From contig OZ022500.1 in the NCBI GenBank assembly GCA_963989385.1, positions 16,630,460 through 16,694,459 of the forward strand: 64,000 nt of DNA, read 5' to 3'. Source of the stretch: Ctena decussata (taxonomy: Eukaryota; Mollusca; Bivalvia; Lucinida; Lucinidae). Positions 1-12,045 of the stretch are shown here, one piece after another. A program made the position numbers and the translations under genes. Every line of letters begins with the position of its first letter. Position 1 is the first letter of the stretch. The notes below the pieces were generated by a model that worked only from the letters and a program-made list of their open reading frames with translations, was not told the DNA's origin and searched no databases.

Positions 1-1985
1 TACATACGTGAGATCTTTGTATATGAAGCAAAAACTGCTATAACAGATTTATTGCTTTAAAGAAAAAATCTGCAATCATAAACCGGCACTTGATTTGTAT
101 AAAGGCACCAAATAAAGTGATAAAGTCAGTTTGATGAAGGTGAAACCTGATCGGCGATTGTCTTGGTAAGTTAAACATTACCAGTAATCAGAAATTCAAA
201 ATATTATTGAAAAGATCTAGTACAATTAACATACAAATTGTAAGACTCTAAAACAGAAATACAACCCGACCGTTGACGAGTGAAGCCACACTGTTATCTA
301 ACAAAGCGAACGGGAACATTTGCTGACAGAGGATACTTACGTTCGTAAGACTATCACGTAGTTTACATGACCAAGGGGGACATTTTTGTTCAGTTTAAGT
401 CGAGTAATAAACCCCGGGTTAAAACATTGCATAGTAGTTCATTACATACGAGTAGGTATATATGGTCTACGTATATAGTTCCTAACGGTAATGTACTAGT
501 TGGGACCTTAAGAGTACAGTGTCACAGACAATTATTATAAGTAGAAGGAAAAGAATAAAAGAAAGTCGTTTCACGGGCTATCACAGCAAAGTAGAAATAC
601 ATGTATACATATACTTTTTGAAAGATTATCTTTACTTCCATGCTATTTTTCCCCTTTTCTTACTAATATGATTATATACAACCTTCTCTTAAAAGAATTG
701 ATTCAGCATGGAACCTATGCTTACTTTTGATTTTGATCTAAGCCACAGTAAAGATGACAAAGTATTTGCTGTAGGATATTGCTGCTCAGTTGTTCCTAAT
801 AATGTATTGAACCATAATTTTACTTTGCAGCAATATAACAAAACAAAGAGAAAGGAAGGAGTAACGAAACAACCAGTTACTGAGTAGTTTATATATTTCT
901 CAAACCTTATATCATGTATATGCTCAGACAATAATATATTAGTTCTGAATTGCAAGGAAGCAAATGATACACGTAATGCATACTTTACATATCAAATAAA
1001 TAACCTTAATACCTGATTTTCAAATGATTTCATTGACTTTGAACATATTACCATATTGCTTAGCAATAATCACGGAAATAAACTTCTTATTTATTAAATC
1101 TTACTGCTATCCTGAATGATCTTTGTTCAGATATTTTAAATACAGTAAGAAAATGCAGCTTTATGACGCTAGTAATATCAATACAACAACTGAAGAAATA
1201 TACATATTAAAAGTTGAATGATCAAAATTAAATTATACTTTTGCTACATTAACCTGTTTGTGATAATGTATCAGAACACAGACAGGAGTGTACAGAATTA
1301 CCTGACCAAATAAATCTTGGTAATGTTACAATGAGCGATACATATCGGGCACAGACCGATAATAAGACACTCTGTGTTTCATAAAAAACATAATTTTTCA
1401 TTGTTACATTGTCACAGTGATAATAATATGTTAGTCTAACCGATGGGAGCAATACAAACGGGTAACGTTGTTTACAGTTCAGCATGTAAGCAATAATAAT
1501 GGGATTAACACAATCTTGCTTATGAGGTAGTACTCTGCAAAGGGCTGTTGAATGAGAATGCAATCCACATTATAGCAATAAGGGTGTTAATAACGGTCGA
1601 CTGAGCCGATACTTCTGTCAGTTGCCTTAGCTGACAGGTTCTTTTGATTGGCTCGGTCGATAGCGCAGGTAGGGAAATAGGTATCACCTCTGTGACAGTT
1701 CTAAACACAGACATAAATCACTTATGTCCTAATATCAACTTATACATATTTTCCTTGTCGCATGTAATTTTAAATAATGAGTTTTGTGATGTTGCTATAA
1801 GTCAGAATAAATGTAAAGAAAGTTCTTCATGCTTCAGATGTAAAGATCTATATGCGTCTTGGTGAGTTCTAATGTGAATATGAATAGCAAACTTTGCCGT
1901 CTTAGTACTGGTGGTAAGTTAAATGTCCTCTGGTATCTGAGAATTAAGCCTTTGAAAACAGCTTTCTCAATAAAAAAACAATCTC
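1..1985. other. AT-rich sequence, nothing recognised
   Basis: No exon, RNA gene or repeat structure could be supported on either strand. ORFs present are short, AT-biased and resemble no protein family. Confidence 0.5.
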
Positions 1986-1989
1986 TGAT

Positions 1990-3420
1990 AGATAACAAAC
2001 ATGTAACGTAATGTTTCTGTTACATTGCCTTTCAAGTACAGGACAACCCCATATTATCATAGTTCAAAGACATATAACTTGGTGTTTCTTCACGGTTAGA
2101 TGTACATCTGTTAACTTTAGACATAAAAGATAACACTGAGGGGCTACATCATCAATTTTCATCAATTTAGGGGAAACTCCTAAGAAAAAAGGTGCATTCT
2201 CTCTTCATGTGGCAATGTCACTGCTAACTGCTATCCAACTAATTCAAAATGTACAAGCAGTTCTTTCAAAGATGGGTAAAATTCAATCGGATGAAACAGC
2301 GTGTCTTTATTAAAAAGAACACTTCCTTAATTCATTCAGGCGATTCATTCAAATCACAGTTGTTTATTTAATTATTTATTTTAGTTATAGTGATATACGT
2401 TACAGGTCTTGCGTGACGGATAAGTAATCTTTTTAAAATAGTTCAGTTTGTTTTTATGTATCAAGATATTTTAAGAAGTCATGTTTATAAATTTACTTGT
2501 TCTCTACATATCATATGTAACAGCTGGGTGCTGTAAATGCTAATGTTACCCTACCCACTACGTGGACCAGTTTGTAGGTTAAACACAGAAATATAATGCG
2601 GTAATAACGATTTTTGAGCTTCAAAGAGCAATCCCTTGATGATTATGATGAAAGAATAAAATTAACAGTTATGCCTACAGGGTCCCCCTTGTGTTGCACG
2701 GGACCCAGGATTATTATGCCTCGGACAGATAACGGTTATGTAACGTAATGTTACTGTTACGATGCCATTTGAATAAAATACCAATGTTATTATAGTACAG
2801 TGAACGTAAGAATGGCGTTTCATGCTTACTAGTACTCTTTTCATCTTAAGACATAATACAGACTTCAATAGCCGTTAGCTCTTCTTACTGGTGTTTTGGG
2901 AATTCTTAAGAAACATGTTACATTCTGTATTCAATTAATATTGTCACTGCTAATTGCAACCTAATTGATTCAAAATATATAAGAAATTATTTTGAAGATA
3001 AGAGGAGCATGATTCAAAGACAAGTGATATCATATGCTCATTAAGGACCACATTTATACACTTCATTCCACCGATTCGGTATAATTATCATAGTTCATTT
3101 GAATTTTTGGTAACAGTTATATACGTTACAAATATATCATGACAGTTGACCAATATTTTAGGACTACATTTTTTGTTTTATGTAGCAGAGTATTCAAAAA
3201 GACATATTTATGACATAAAACATTTTCTACAACTCATTTGTTACAACTGGGTGTGGTATTGGGTCAATCTTACCCCACCCACTATTTTTGCCATTTACTA
3301 GGTAAAATGATGAAAGAAAAAATGGCAACAGCCATTTTTTAACTTCTAAAAGACTGTCCTAAGTGACTATGATAAGGGCATAAATTAACATTCATGCTCA
3401 CGGGACCCCTTTTTTACGAC
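1990..3420. repeat. Diverged tandem duplication, two units of about 720-730 bp
   Basis: Landmarks recur in the same order. GTAACGTAATGTT.CTGTTAC is near 2005 and 2738. TGTAACA.CTGGGTG...ACCC(T/C)ACCCACTA is at 2517 and 3239. ATTAACA.T.ATGC...GGG(T/A)CCCC is near 2660 and 3385. Identity is clearly well below that of a recent duplication. Confidence 0.65.
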
Positions 3421-3427
3421 TAAGGCC

Positions 3428-3736
3428 CTAGACTATAAGATGAGAAATATAAATTTCATAGGATGTTAAACGAGGAACATCACCAACTAAAAATGGAAAT
3501 TTAATAGTATCAAAATCAAAAATATCCGGTTTATCGTAATTATTAGTTTTAACAAAACCATTCGATATAGATAAATGTAAATCCAAAAATGAGGCCTCGG
3601 TTCCTGAGACGCCTGCCTTATTTAAATGAAGTTCGGAAGGGTAAATTTGATTGACCATGCTATCAAAGAAGTTATTGTCAATATTCAATAGGTCATCTAG
3701 ATACCAAAACAGTAGAACTGAAAGCTTTAATAAGTT
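3428..3736 (-). pseudogene. Reverse transcriptase fragment with YLDD motif
   Basis: On the minus strand an open frame of about 103 codons starts with LLFWYLDDLLNID. The YLDD (3692-3703) is the YxDD catalytic box of reverse transcriptases. It is followed by YPSELHLNKA, TEASFLDLHLSISNG and DFDTIKFPFLVGDVPR..SYEIYISHLI, a downstream segment I associate with Penelope-like or related retroelement RTs in marine invertebrates. A stop codon lies directly upstream and no other RT motif flanks it, so it is a dead fragment. The retroelement class is uncertain; the RT assignment is firm because of YLDD plus the conserved tail. Confidence 0.7.
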
Positions 3737-3744
3737 TTATAGTT

Positions 3745-4540
3745 TTACAAAACTGTAACCGAATATCAACGCATTTGGAATGGAACAGAGAACCTTCCTC
3801 TTTACTTTTCTCTAAACTCTTAGAAAAAGCTAGTTCACAACCTTAATACTTTAATACAATTACACGAATCTCAAGTGTCCGCTATTTCGGAGGCTACAGA
3901 AACTTTTGGAATATGGATATCTGTGCAAATTGTCTGATGCCGTGACACTTTATTTTCATATCTCTTACTCTCTTTACTCTTTTCTTCTCTTAACAACTTT
4001 TTTCTATATGTATGAACCTACACAATATGGATATTCTGATCTAATTGCATATGATAATTTGCAAGATCATTCAACTTCCACAATGTTCATTATACTGCAT
4101 AGTTAGAATATAATTCAAAGTCAACTGAAAGTGAAAATGACTGATTGACGTCGCATGGGGGTAACTCGTGGTATGTGCACATTTGTGAGGACTTGGATCA
4201 GCTTGCGCGTGAGCGCAGTCTGGTTGGAGTCTTCCCCTTTCCCATAAATTGTCTATGAATCCTAGGAAATCTAAAGTGAAGGTAGGAACTCTATCCGGCC
4301 TGTGCGGATGTGGAGGCTGCTATGGGTGTTTCCTAAGTGCACATATCTTGAGCTCCCCTTTCATGTGACGCCATTCAAATTTATGGTTTGGGAGACAGAT
4401 TCTAAATAAGTCAACGGCTTACTCCTGTATCATTTTCATACTGTATGTTTGTACGTTATAAAAAGATTGCTATATGTATGCACATTTCTGTACAGTATAT
4501 TGAATAAAATACTGTTTAAACCAAAGCTTTAATAACTTCA
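3745..4540. other. No recognised feature
   Basis: AT-rich DNA with no supported coding or repeat structure. Confidence 0.4.
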
Positions 4541-4544
4541 GTTT

Positions 4545-5075
4545 GGGTATCTCTACCAAAATTGCTCAAACCCTTCCGCTCGGCTAAACAAGATGGCCAC
4601 AAGAGCTAAAAATAGAAAAACAGCCTTTAAATGACTTCTCCTCCTACACGGATGGTCGAATTTTGAAACAATCTCACAGGAATGTTCCTCGGATAACCCT
4701 GTGCCAAAATTGCTCAAATGATTCTGGTTCTGATCCACTGAATAAGTTGGCCGCCAGAGCTAAAATAGAAAAAAAAAAAAAAAAAAAAAAAACACTTTAG
4801 ATGCCTTCTTCTCCTATACCGGTGGACGGATTTTGAAATAATTTCACAGTGATGTTCCTTGACTGAATAAGGTGGCCGCCAGAGGTATAATTAAAAAAAA
4901 AAACAACAACAAAAAAACACCTTTAATATTAAGCCTTCTCTTCCTAAACCGATGAACAGACTTTGACTCTGTACCAAAATTGCTCAAACCGTTCCGCTCC
5001 GCTGGAAAAGATGGCCGCCAGAGCTAAAAATAGAAAAAATCTTCTCCTCCTGTAAATGGTAGATGAATTTCTCTC
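4545..5075. repeat. Degenerate tandem repeat, about 3-4 units of 130-170 bp
   Basis: The recurring core ACCAAAATTGCTCAAA...AAGATGGCC.CCAGAGCTAAAA.TAGAAAAA...TTCTCCTCCTA.ACCG.TGG..GAATTTTGAAA appears with starts near 4553, 4690, 4850 and 4973. Poly-A interruptions occur (for example at 4770-4792). It resembles in style the 455-bp tandem array at 40794-42719 (both contain 'aagatggccgcc' and 'cttctcc.. accactgg'-like modules) and may be a distant relative. Confidence 0.6.
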
Positions 5076-5684
5076 CTCCCAAATGGTAGATGGATTCTGA
5101 AATAAAGCTGTTCGTTTTTAGGATAGTTACGGCGATTATTATAGACGTCCCAATTTTTAGATGTTTTACGGTACCAGATGCTTTGCTAGTAAACTCAAGA
5201 CCGAGTCCCATATAGACAAGGTATCATCAGCGCAACAATAAAGTTTAAGGTTTAGTTTGTGTTTGTAGCATTTTGTCGTTTGTTCTAGTCAAATTGATTT
5301 TTAAAGTGTAAGTAGGTCTATTCTGTTTTTTTTTTTTTTTTTAGTTTTAGATTTTTTGTTAAAGAAAGAAGGGGAATGAATAATTTAGTTTTAAACGAGT
5401 TAAGTATTCGAAAAATGAATATTCAATGAACGCAGATATCTTATCATTACAATAATATTATTTAGGTCAAATAAAGTTTTATGAATGTCCCTAATCAGGT
5501 TTTGTTTATTTTCACCTAAAGTCTTTTAGATAATTTATCAGTGCATTCAAAAGACCGGCATAAAAACGTGCATATCAAAATCAAAACGCGTCAATTAGTA
5601 CGTGCCTGTAGCCAAAACAAAGACACAAGGTACCTTACACAGGCCAATATGCCTAACAAAATGAAAAGCGATGATAGTGTAATA
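5076..5684. other. No recognised feature; poly-T tract near 5326
   Basis: AT-rich DNA with a T17-class homopolymer. No gene structure. Confidence 0.4.
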
Positions 5685-5830
5685 GATAACTCGCTGGACT
5701 ATCAATCCTGGGGTCACAGGTTTGAACCCCCGCTTCTCTAGTCCTTCGGATGACATTTTAAACCAAAGTTCTGTCTCCGTATGACCTATGTGTTGGTGGG
5801 ATGTTAAACCGAGAGCACTCACTCATACAT
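5685..5830 (+). mobile_element. tRNA-derived SINE, degenerate
   Basis: It contains a box-B-like CAGGTTTGAACCCCC at about 5717 and ends in a GATGTTAAACCGAGAGCACTC-type tail typical of animal tRNA SINEs. The 5' box A is unclear. Confidence 0.45.
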
Positions 5831-5840
5831 CTGTCAAGAT

Positions 5841-5945
5841 GCAGTCTACTTTTAAAGAAAAGAATTTGCTTCTGAAGAAGCAAACTCTTTCCTGTAAGAG
5901 TAGACCCAAATGTGAAGTGGTAGAGTTGCTTCCCTGAAAATGTAG
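5841..5945. mobile_element. Stem-loop MITE, GTCTACTYTTAAAGAAAGAATTTGCTTC family (copy 1)
   Basis: Inverted arms GTCTACTTTTAAAGAAAAGA and its complement flank a short loop at about 5875, followed by a GCTTCCCTGA tail. It is related to copies at 8897, 14797 and 60331. Confidence 0.7.
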
Positions 5946-6031
5946 CCATTTATTCATAAATTACTATAATTATTACTATAATTATCCTTAGATTTGAACA
6001 AGTTGACTTTTTTGTCATCCGGCAATGTGCA

Positions 6032-6222
6032 CACCGGGTTGGCAGCAATCGAAAACGCTCTTAACAATAGATTAACGCGGATCAAAATCAGCGTTTTCGA
6101 TTGCAAAACAGCGTTTTCGATTGCAAACTGTCGCCAATTTACAATCGAAAACGCTGTTTCGCACCGTTTTTGACCCGCGTTCGTCGATTGCAAGAGCGTT
6201 TTCGATTGCCGCCTACCCGGTG
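6032..6222. mobile_element. Foldback MITE with CGAAAACGCT repeats
   Basis: Terminal inverted repeats CACCGGGTTGGCAGCAATCG and its near-complement (TIR about 31 bp) bound a core containing several copies of AGCGTTTTCGATTGCAAA in both orientations. Confidence 0.75.
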
Positions 6223-6389
6223 CGATGTGTTAGCACTGCTTTCAGAATGGCAAAACGTTTTGGCTGATCTGTGTCCGATTGCTTTGCTCTGATTCTGCAT
6301 AAGGCACACCTGATGCCCTAAAAATAAGATAGTGTTGAGATAGTCTGTTGTTTGCAATGCTAGTTGAATATTTATGTTTGTAGTGTAAC

Positions 6390-6463
6390 TACGGTAAAAA
6401 GCTTGCAGCGATACCTCACGATAATAAATTTCATGCCGACATAGCAATGGGGCCTTTAAAATG
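6390..6463 (-). mobile_element. End fragment of a TTAA-type element (AGGCCCCATTGCT end)
   Basis: On the minus strand, TTAAAGGCCCCATTGCT.TGT..GCATGAAA and GAGGTATCGCTGCAAGC match the left end of the element at 40457 and the copy at 52231-52714. The other end is not evident here. Confidence 0.6.
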
Positions 6464-7139
6464 GTGGAAGGTACTTTTTCTCTCAAAAGCATGTAGTCCT
6501 GAGTATGCCTGATAACCAGTAAGTTCAAATGCCAAGAGATCAAACCTTATCTGTCTCGACAAAACTTTGAACAAATTTCAAGAAGACTTACACAGAACAA
6601 ATGTAAAGGTACGTTGATCATACTTATTGCTTGTGTAAAATATTTTTTCCAAGTCTAGCAAGAATTCTTAAAGTCTTTATACTCATGTTACTTTGATTGC
6701 CAAAAGAGAGCGCCCTTCACCGGGAAATCTTTGCAAGAGTTTTTGTTCACGACTTAGAATTAAACAAATGTTTGCAAAAGTTTTAATTCCGCAATTTTTA
6801 TACTGGTTCTTTGCTAATCATTTCGCAGTATTTTTTTGTTATTGAAAGGAAGTTGGTCAATTTTCTTAAGACGATGACTTGGTGGATAATTTTGCTTTTC
6901 ATGACCCCTTTTAATAGTACTTCTGTCATTTTGAGCCGATTGAGCCGGGGTAAGGGCCGGGGAGGCTCTGATGAGGCTGAGTAATTCAGAAGTTAGCGAA
7001 GTATAAGGCGTAGGACAACATCTGAAATACTAGTTCAGAGTGTTAACCCCTTCAGCACTCTTCGAGTTACGTGCATGTTGAGGGTGACATGATGGGACTA
7101 TGTAGTAGTTACATGTACATGGTTATACTCATTCGAAAC
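6464..7139. other. No recognised feature
   Basis: Nothing could be supported as a gene or repeat. Confidence 0.35.
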
Positions 7140-7640
7140 ATGTTATTCTGGTGCCAATCAGTGGAGCGGTTTGGTTGCTGTGGTAACTTAAGCTGTCGTT
7201 TAATTTAAATGAAAAATAGACAATTCACTATAATAGAATGCAGATAAAATGACATTTTTAAAGAAATGTTCCCAATGAAGCAGTCCTCTATTACACATGT
7301 GTTTTTTTGTAAACAGTATAATTGGCTTGGTTGCCATAGCAACCGAAATGCTAAAAATGGCAAAATGTTAAAAAATCGATTTCTCAGTAGCCAGAAGGCT
7401 GGAAAAGATGAAACGTTTGTATACAAACTTCTATAAAATAATACTGCTTTTGGTGCCAGTCGGTATAGCAGTTTGGTTGCTATGAAAACGTATAAATGAG
7501 AAAATTGAAAATTTGCTCTTTCTGGCTTAGTGTTGCTAACTTGACACAAAAATTTCTCAATAAGTCCTCCCTCAGGCTATGATTTGGTAGCAACTTCTAA
7601 ATTGGCTTGTTTGTAATAGTAACCTGGAAAATGCTTAACT
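7140..7640. repeat. Degenerate tandem repeat with TTTGGTTGCTATGGTAAC core
   Basis: GGTGCCA.TC.GT.. AGC.GTTTGGTTGCT occurs at about 7150 and 7452 (offset about 302). Additional (T/G)GTTGCCATAGCAACC-type cores are at about 7327 and 7600. Too diverged for precise units. Confidence 0.45.
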
Positions 7641-8039
7641 GTTCTAAACACAGGCTTCTACTGACATACTTTTTGAGGGCCTCAGGGAAGATTGGCTTTG
7701 CCAATGAGCCACCCTCACTAAATAAAGTCTAGTTCCTTACTTTCTTACTTTTGTGGCTATTGTTTCAGTATTTTGGCTACTGTCGAAGCCTTAAAATTGA
7801 CATTGACCTCTGAGGGAATATTGAAACATTAGTCTTGTTACCTTCGCATTACAAATATATTGAAAGGCCCTTTACTGAAAGATCTCTTAGTGTTCCAAAT
7901 GATAACATCTCTCAACAAGCTATATAGGGAGTGACCATGACCTTCAGATGATGACAATGACATAAACTTAGGAAGTAAGTTCAGAAATCAATTTTGCACA
8001 GAAAATATGGTAGAATTCAGTATTTAGCAAGCATTTGAA

Positions 8040-8395
8040 ACCAGCAAAAAGGGTGAGGAGTTCCGATTCCTTTCTTCCCAAAGTTTGCTCCGGTACCCTT
8101 TCCTCTCCCATCCACTCACTTTACACAGGGGCTGGTTGTGGTCGGGCGATAGTGCTGGATACCTTTCAGTGCCGGGGCGTCCTACTAACTTGGATACATG
8201 TTATAGTAGGGCAATGATCTACTGTGCTTGCAGTAGGTGCGGCGGGGGTTGTTTTGGACGTTTTTCTCTCTCCCATCATATCTCTTTGCTCTCTCACTCT
8301 CTCTGGGAGATGGCTCAGTATAGACTGAAATACTGTCTCAAAGAGCCGTTAAACCCAAAACAACCAACCAAACAACATACCAACAACTATACAGC
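8040..8395 (+). mobile_element. Probable SINE with AAAGAGCCGTTAAACCC tail
   Basis: The 3' portion AATACTGTCTCAAAGAGCCG followed by TTAAACCCAAAACAACCAAC is a typical SINE tail ending in CAA/CCAA repeats. The upstream part is CT-rich and the tRNA head is not convincing. Confidence 0.4.
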
Positions 8396-8896
8396 TTGTT
8401 ATTTTGACATTTGTGCAAAATTGCTCTTTTAGAAAATGTAAGCCAGCAGGTAGTGGAACTTGCCGTCTATGCTGTTCTAGATGGCTTGGGTAAAGTGTTT
8501 AGCGTCAGTGTTGCAGGCAGAGACGATGGCTAGCACAATATTTTTCAAACTCTAGAGATTAAATCTTCTATCATTGTCTCTTCTTTACAGTATAAAATTG
8601 GTACATTGGCAATTGTTTCAGTCCTTTTACGCAACCCTTTCCACTGTCAAATTCCAATGCCCTTTGTATTAAGATATTCCTTATGAGTTTCAGTTGTTGG
8701 TAACCTGACCTGGCAACACTAGGAAGGTTAATACCCATCGGTCACACAACGCTAAACCAGCATTAATTCAACGTTGATTCAAGGTCAGGACGTTCAATCA
8801 ACGGTCATTCTATGTTGATTCAATGATGCTTGCCTGCAGGGTAGTACTCTTTCAGGGAAAAAACTCTGATATTTATGATTTGCTTCCCTTCATAAT

Positions 8897-8966
8897 GGGG
8901 ATCTACTCTCAAAAGAAAGAATTTGCTTCTCTAGAAGCAAATTCTTTCTTTTAAGAGTGGATCCCA
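8897..8966. mobile_element. Stem-loop MITE, copy 2 (best preserved)
   Basis: It is near-perfectly palindromic: GGGGATCTACTCTCAAAAGA.. and its complement ..TTTTAAGAGTGGATCCC meet at TTGCTTCT|CTAGAAGCAA. It belongs to the family at 5841, 14797 and 60331. Confidence 0.8.
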
Positions 8967-9194
8967 ATTTAAACGGCACCCATACATTTTGAGTCTTCAT
9001 CATCTGCTCTCCCAGTACCTTCATTGAAGGTGACGATTAAAGGAGTTGGTAATCGATCTGCATCAGACTGGTCGGCGTCGCACTGTACAGTCTTTAAGCC
9101 CTTGTTTAAATGTCCGAGAATTTCACATAAGGCTACGAAGCTCTTTTTTCCCTGGATTACTCTACGTGCCCATACTGCATAATTTTAATATAAT

Positions 9195-9760
9195 CAAGGT
9201 CAGCAAACTACACAGTTGTTGTTAAGACAAAAGCATAATGTAAGCATGTGTGAAGTTTTTTTCACAAAAGTACTTCCAGCCTCCGAGAAAAGGAGCTAGA
9301 TACAACAGTAGGTAGAGGTTTATATGGCTAAGTATAACGATGCATGAAAAGGAGGTCAAAATCAATAAACAACGCTATAATTGCAGAGACGTTGTCATGA
9401 TAGGCGTTTGCATGAAATTTTATCACAAAAACTATTTTAGTCTATGAGAAAGGGAGCAAAACGCAGTGGGTAATGTGTAAATTTGGCTATGTTCAGCAAA
9501 GCGTGAAAAGTAGCTCAACAACACTAATATTGCAGAGATGATATCAAGACGTAAGCTTCTTTCAAGTGTCTTCACAAAATGTTATATACTGTCTGAGAAA
9601 TAGAGCTAAGCACAATGGGTAGAAGTATATTTGACAATGTTCAACAGAACGTGAGAAGTACGTCAAGGTCAGATTTTGACAACCTTGAACACTAATGGCG
9701 TTGTTGACACAATGTCATGATGTAAGCTTATGTGACGTTTCATCATAATAGGTCAACACC
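9195..9760. repeat. Degenerate tandem repeat, period about 150-160 bp
   Basis: The module CACAAAA.....CTATGAGAAA.GGAGC.A...CA.TGGGTA recurs near 9262, 9424 and 9572. It is followed each time by a ..GTTCA.CA.A.CGTGA.AAGTA.. module and a TTGCAGAGA.GTT.TCA..A module. Confidence 0.6.
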
Positions 9761-10485
9761 GTAGCCGTGAATATCGGGAGGCCCTCCCATTTGAGCTTTC
9801 TTTTTGAGTAGTTTAGTGATGCTTTGAAATGATGAATTTAAAGAAAGTCATGTTTATGTGAGTAAACAGGCTTCACAGAATGAAATAATTTCAGCAAAGA
9901 TCATCTTTACTTCAGCGTACTTAACAAGTATATTGTCTGTCCGTTTAAGTGTTTCTTGGGGATTTTTTTTTCACAATCCAAAATTTTAATTGGAATATGT
10001 TTCTTGGCTGAAAAATACACCCTCTTAAAGAGTAAGACCGAAAAACACTCTGATCGTATCGGCAGGAATCATTGGGCCTCCTGCAGGTAGCCTGTGATCC
10101 TTGTCACCATGGAGACTACGGATTTTATGAATCTGGAGAATGTTACTATACCGTTCTAAAACAAGTAACTTTAAATGGAGATGTTTATACGATTTATTTC
10201 GACCTGGAATAAGTGACCCCGCAGACATGCCTAAAACATGCACGCAAACACTTATTTCAAGGGAGTGTTGCTAGTCAGGGATTGCATAACGGAATTGTGG
10301 TGCCCCGAGATGAACTTAAATCATAATCGTACTTCCAACTCTTATCAGACCATAGTCTCAACTCTCAGTCATATAGAGAGATTTGGCCTAATTTTATTGT
10401 CGGACAGATGTCACTCTTTTATCTTGTATCAGTTATCAAGAACCATCAGAAGTTCAGAACCATCTTATAATGGAAGGCCTCTCAA
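9761..10485. other. No recognised feature
   Basis: A minus-strand ORF of 72 codons (10025-10243, ending ..LPAGGPMIPADTIRVFFGLTL) is slightly richer in coding-like residues than its surroundings, but I do not recognise it. No splice context supports it. Confidence 0.3.
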
Positions 10486-10489
10486 AACT

Positions 10490-10575
10490 AGTGCAAAAAG
10501 TGAAGGCTCTAAACATTCTGCGCATATTTATGCGCAGAATGATCAGAGTCTTAGCCATTTGCATCATAATTTCCT
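10490..10575. repeat. Imperfect hairpin with CATTCTGCGCATA core
   Basis: CATTCTGCGCATA|TTTATGCGCAGAATG forms a perfect centre. Outer arms (..GTGCAAAAAGTGAAGGCTCT / AGAGTCTTAGCCATTTGCAT..) are partly complementary, so it is probably an old MITE. Confidence 0.5.
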
Positions 10576-10917
10576 TTGCAGCAATAAGACTGATGATGCG
10601 AATAGACAAAACTATAACACAGGATGGTCTGGGCTTTACTGTTGGCACCTGGTCTAGTTGCTATTTTCTGTTGACACGGAAAATTTATCAGTCACTTCTA
10701 GTTCAAGGAAAGAACCCATCCCTTTCTTGGTCGTCTTGAATTTGGCAGCCCAGATATGAGGTAATGCGCCATCGAAGAATAAGGTCAGTCTTGGGGGAAA
10801 TCAACATAAATAGTCCATCAAGATAAAATCTTTACAGTACCACAAGAGAAGCCAAGTCAGGGATGTGGGTTCTCAACAGATGGGCATGCCACAGGTCCAG
10901 GACTCTATATACTGTCA

Positions 10918-11001
10918 TTACCCCTCGACCTGTACATCTGTGGTACCACCGGCCTTCTTCCTCTTCGGGAGTTGGTCTTCTTTTAGTTGCTTAATACGAA
11001 G
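10918..11001 (-). CDS. Possible terminal exon of an unknown minus-strand gene
   Basis: On the minus strand a long pyrimidine tract (TTTGTTTTTTCCC...TCTCC) ends in AAAG|CTTCG. It is followed by 27 open codons (LRIKQLKEDQLPKRKKAGG..., basic then acidic) and TAA. The splice context is good and codon use looks non-random, but no homologous family is recognised and no partner exon was found. Chance is a serious alternative. Confidence 0.18.
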   Translation of the reverse strand, partial: LRIKQLKEDQLPKRKKAGGTTDVQVEG

Positions 11002-11381
11002 CTTTGAACGGAGAAACGTTGGGAAAAAACAAACAGGAATCAAGCTCATAGCGTGTACACGGCGTCAAACAGACGTCTCACTGATGTCATTACGAAGTCA
11101 TTCGTCTGTTTAGGCGGTTCGCCTTTCTCCTGACGTGGCCTATAACACGCGTACAATCATGATATTTATGCTCACGCAACTTCCTCATTGAAATCTTCAA
11201 AAAAGTCTATACGCATGTTTTGACGTAATTATCTTTTTGCAGATAAACAATCCACTCATACGAAATGTAGGCCTAAAACAACAGATAAATTAATTGAAGA
11301 AAATTGCACTGATGACAGCAGTTCAAATGCTTTAAGAGGCATGTAACCATCGGCAACCAACTCTGTCATGATAGCCAACTG

Positions 11382-11951
11382 ACGTCAAAACCACGTGATA
11401 CTAACAGTTGGAGAGAAAATAATCTCGAAGCAGATAGAAAAACCTGTTAAAGACCGGTCTTGATGTGGTAAAGTGCAACTACCTCGTACTCACATCCTTT
11501 GTTCATAGCAAATACCATCACTTTATTACACGAATACAGTAAAATCTCGATATCTCGAACACTGATATCTCAAAGTACCTCCTATATCAAAGAATATAGT
11601 TTGGACAAATTCCCCTTTTTTATTTACATTTCAGCGCCTATTATCTCAAACTACTGGTATCTTAAATTTACTTTGATATAACAGTAATTTGCGATGAGCT
11701 TCGACTTTGAGATATCGAGAGTTGACTTTCCTTTGAAAAAGTGTTGACTATCAGAGCACGTTTTTGGAAGTGTCTTTGTAATTGGCTACATCTCAAACAA
11801 CAGTGACAATTGCTTCAAACAAATGACATAAAAACAGGGTAACTGCACTTTACGAGATTAAATCGGCTTTATAAGACCTGTTGTCTTACGTAGTTCGAGA
11901 TAATGTTTCTAACACCAGATACTTACCTTTACAATCACGTGATCATGACGT
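11382..11951. mobile_element. Foldback transposon-like element with ACGTCA..CACGTGAT ends, about 570 bp
   Basis: The left end ACGTCAAAACCACGTGAT is mirrored by ATCACGTGATCATGACGT on the right. Further inside, ATAATCTCGAA and GTAAAGTGCAACTACC are matched by inverted TTCGAGATAAT and GGTAACTGCACTTTAC. The core (about 11536-11740) contains CTCGATATCTCGAA and TTTGAGATATCGAGAG, a nested pogo/Tigger-style MITE. Confidence 0.6.
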
Positions 11952-11977
11952 ATGATGGTCATCCAGTAGGTCTTAAG

Positions 11978-12045
11978 GAACAAAATGAAGAATTTGCAGA
12001 CCATGCCTCTGCAGAGGCATGGTCTGCAAATTCTTCATTTTGTTC
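11978..12045. repeat. Perfect 68-bp palindrome
   Basis: Arms of 34 bp are exact complements with no spacer; the centre is ..GCCTCTG|CAGAGGC.. at 12011/12012. It lies about 27 bp right of the foldback element ending at 11951 and about 740 bp upstream of the chitinase start codon. Confidence 0.97.
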
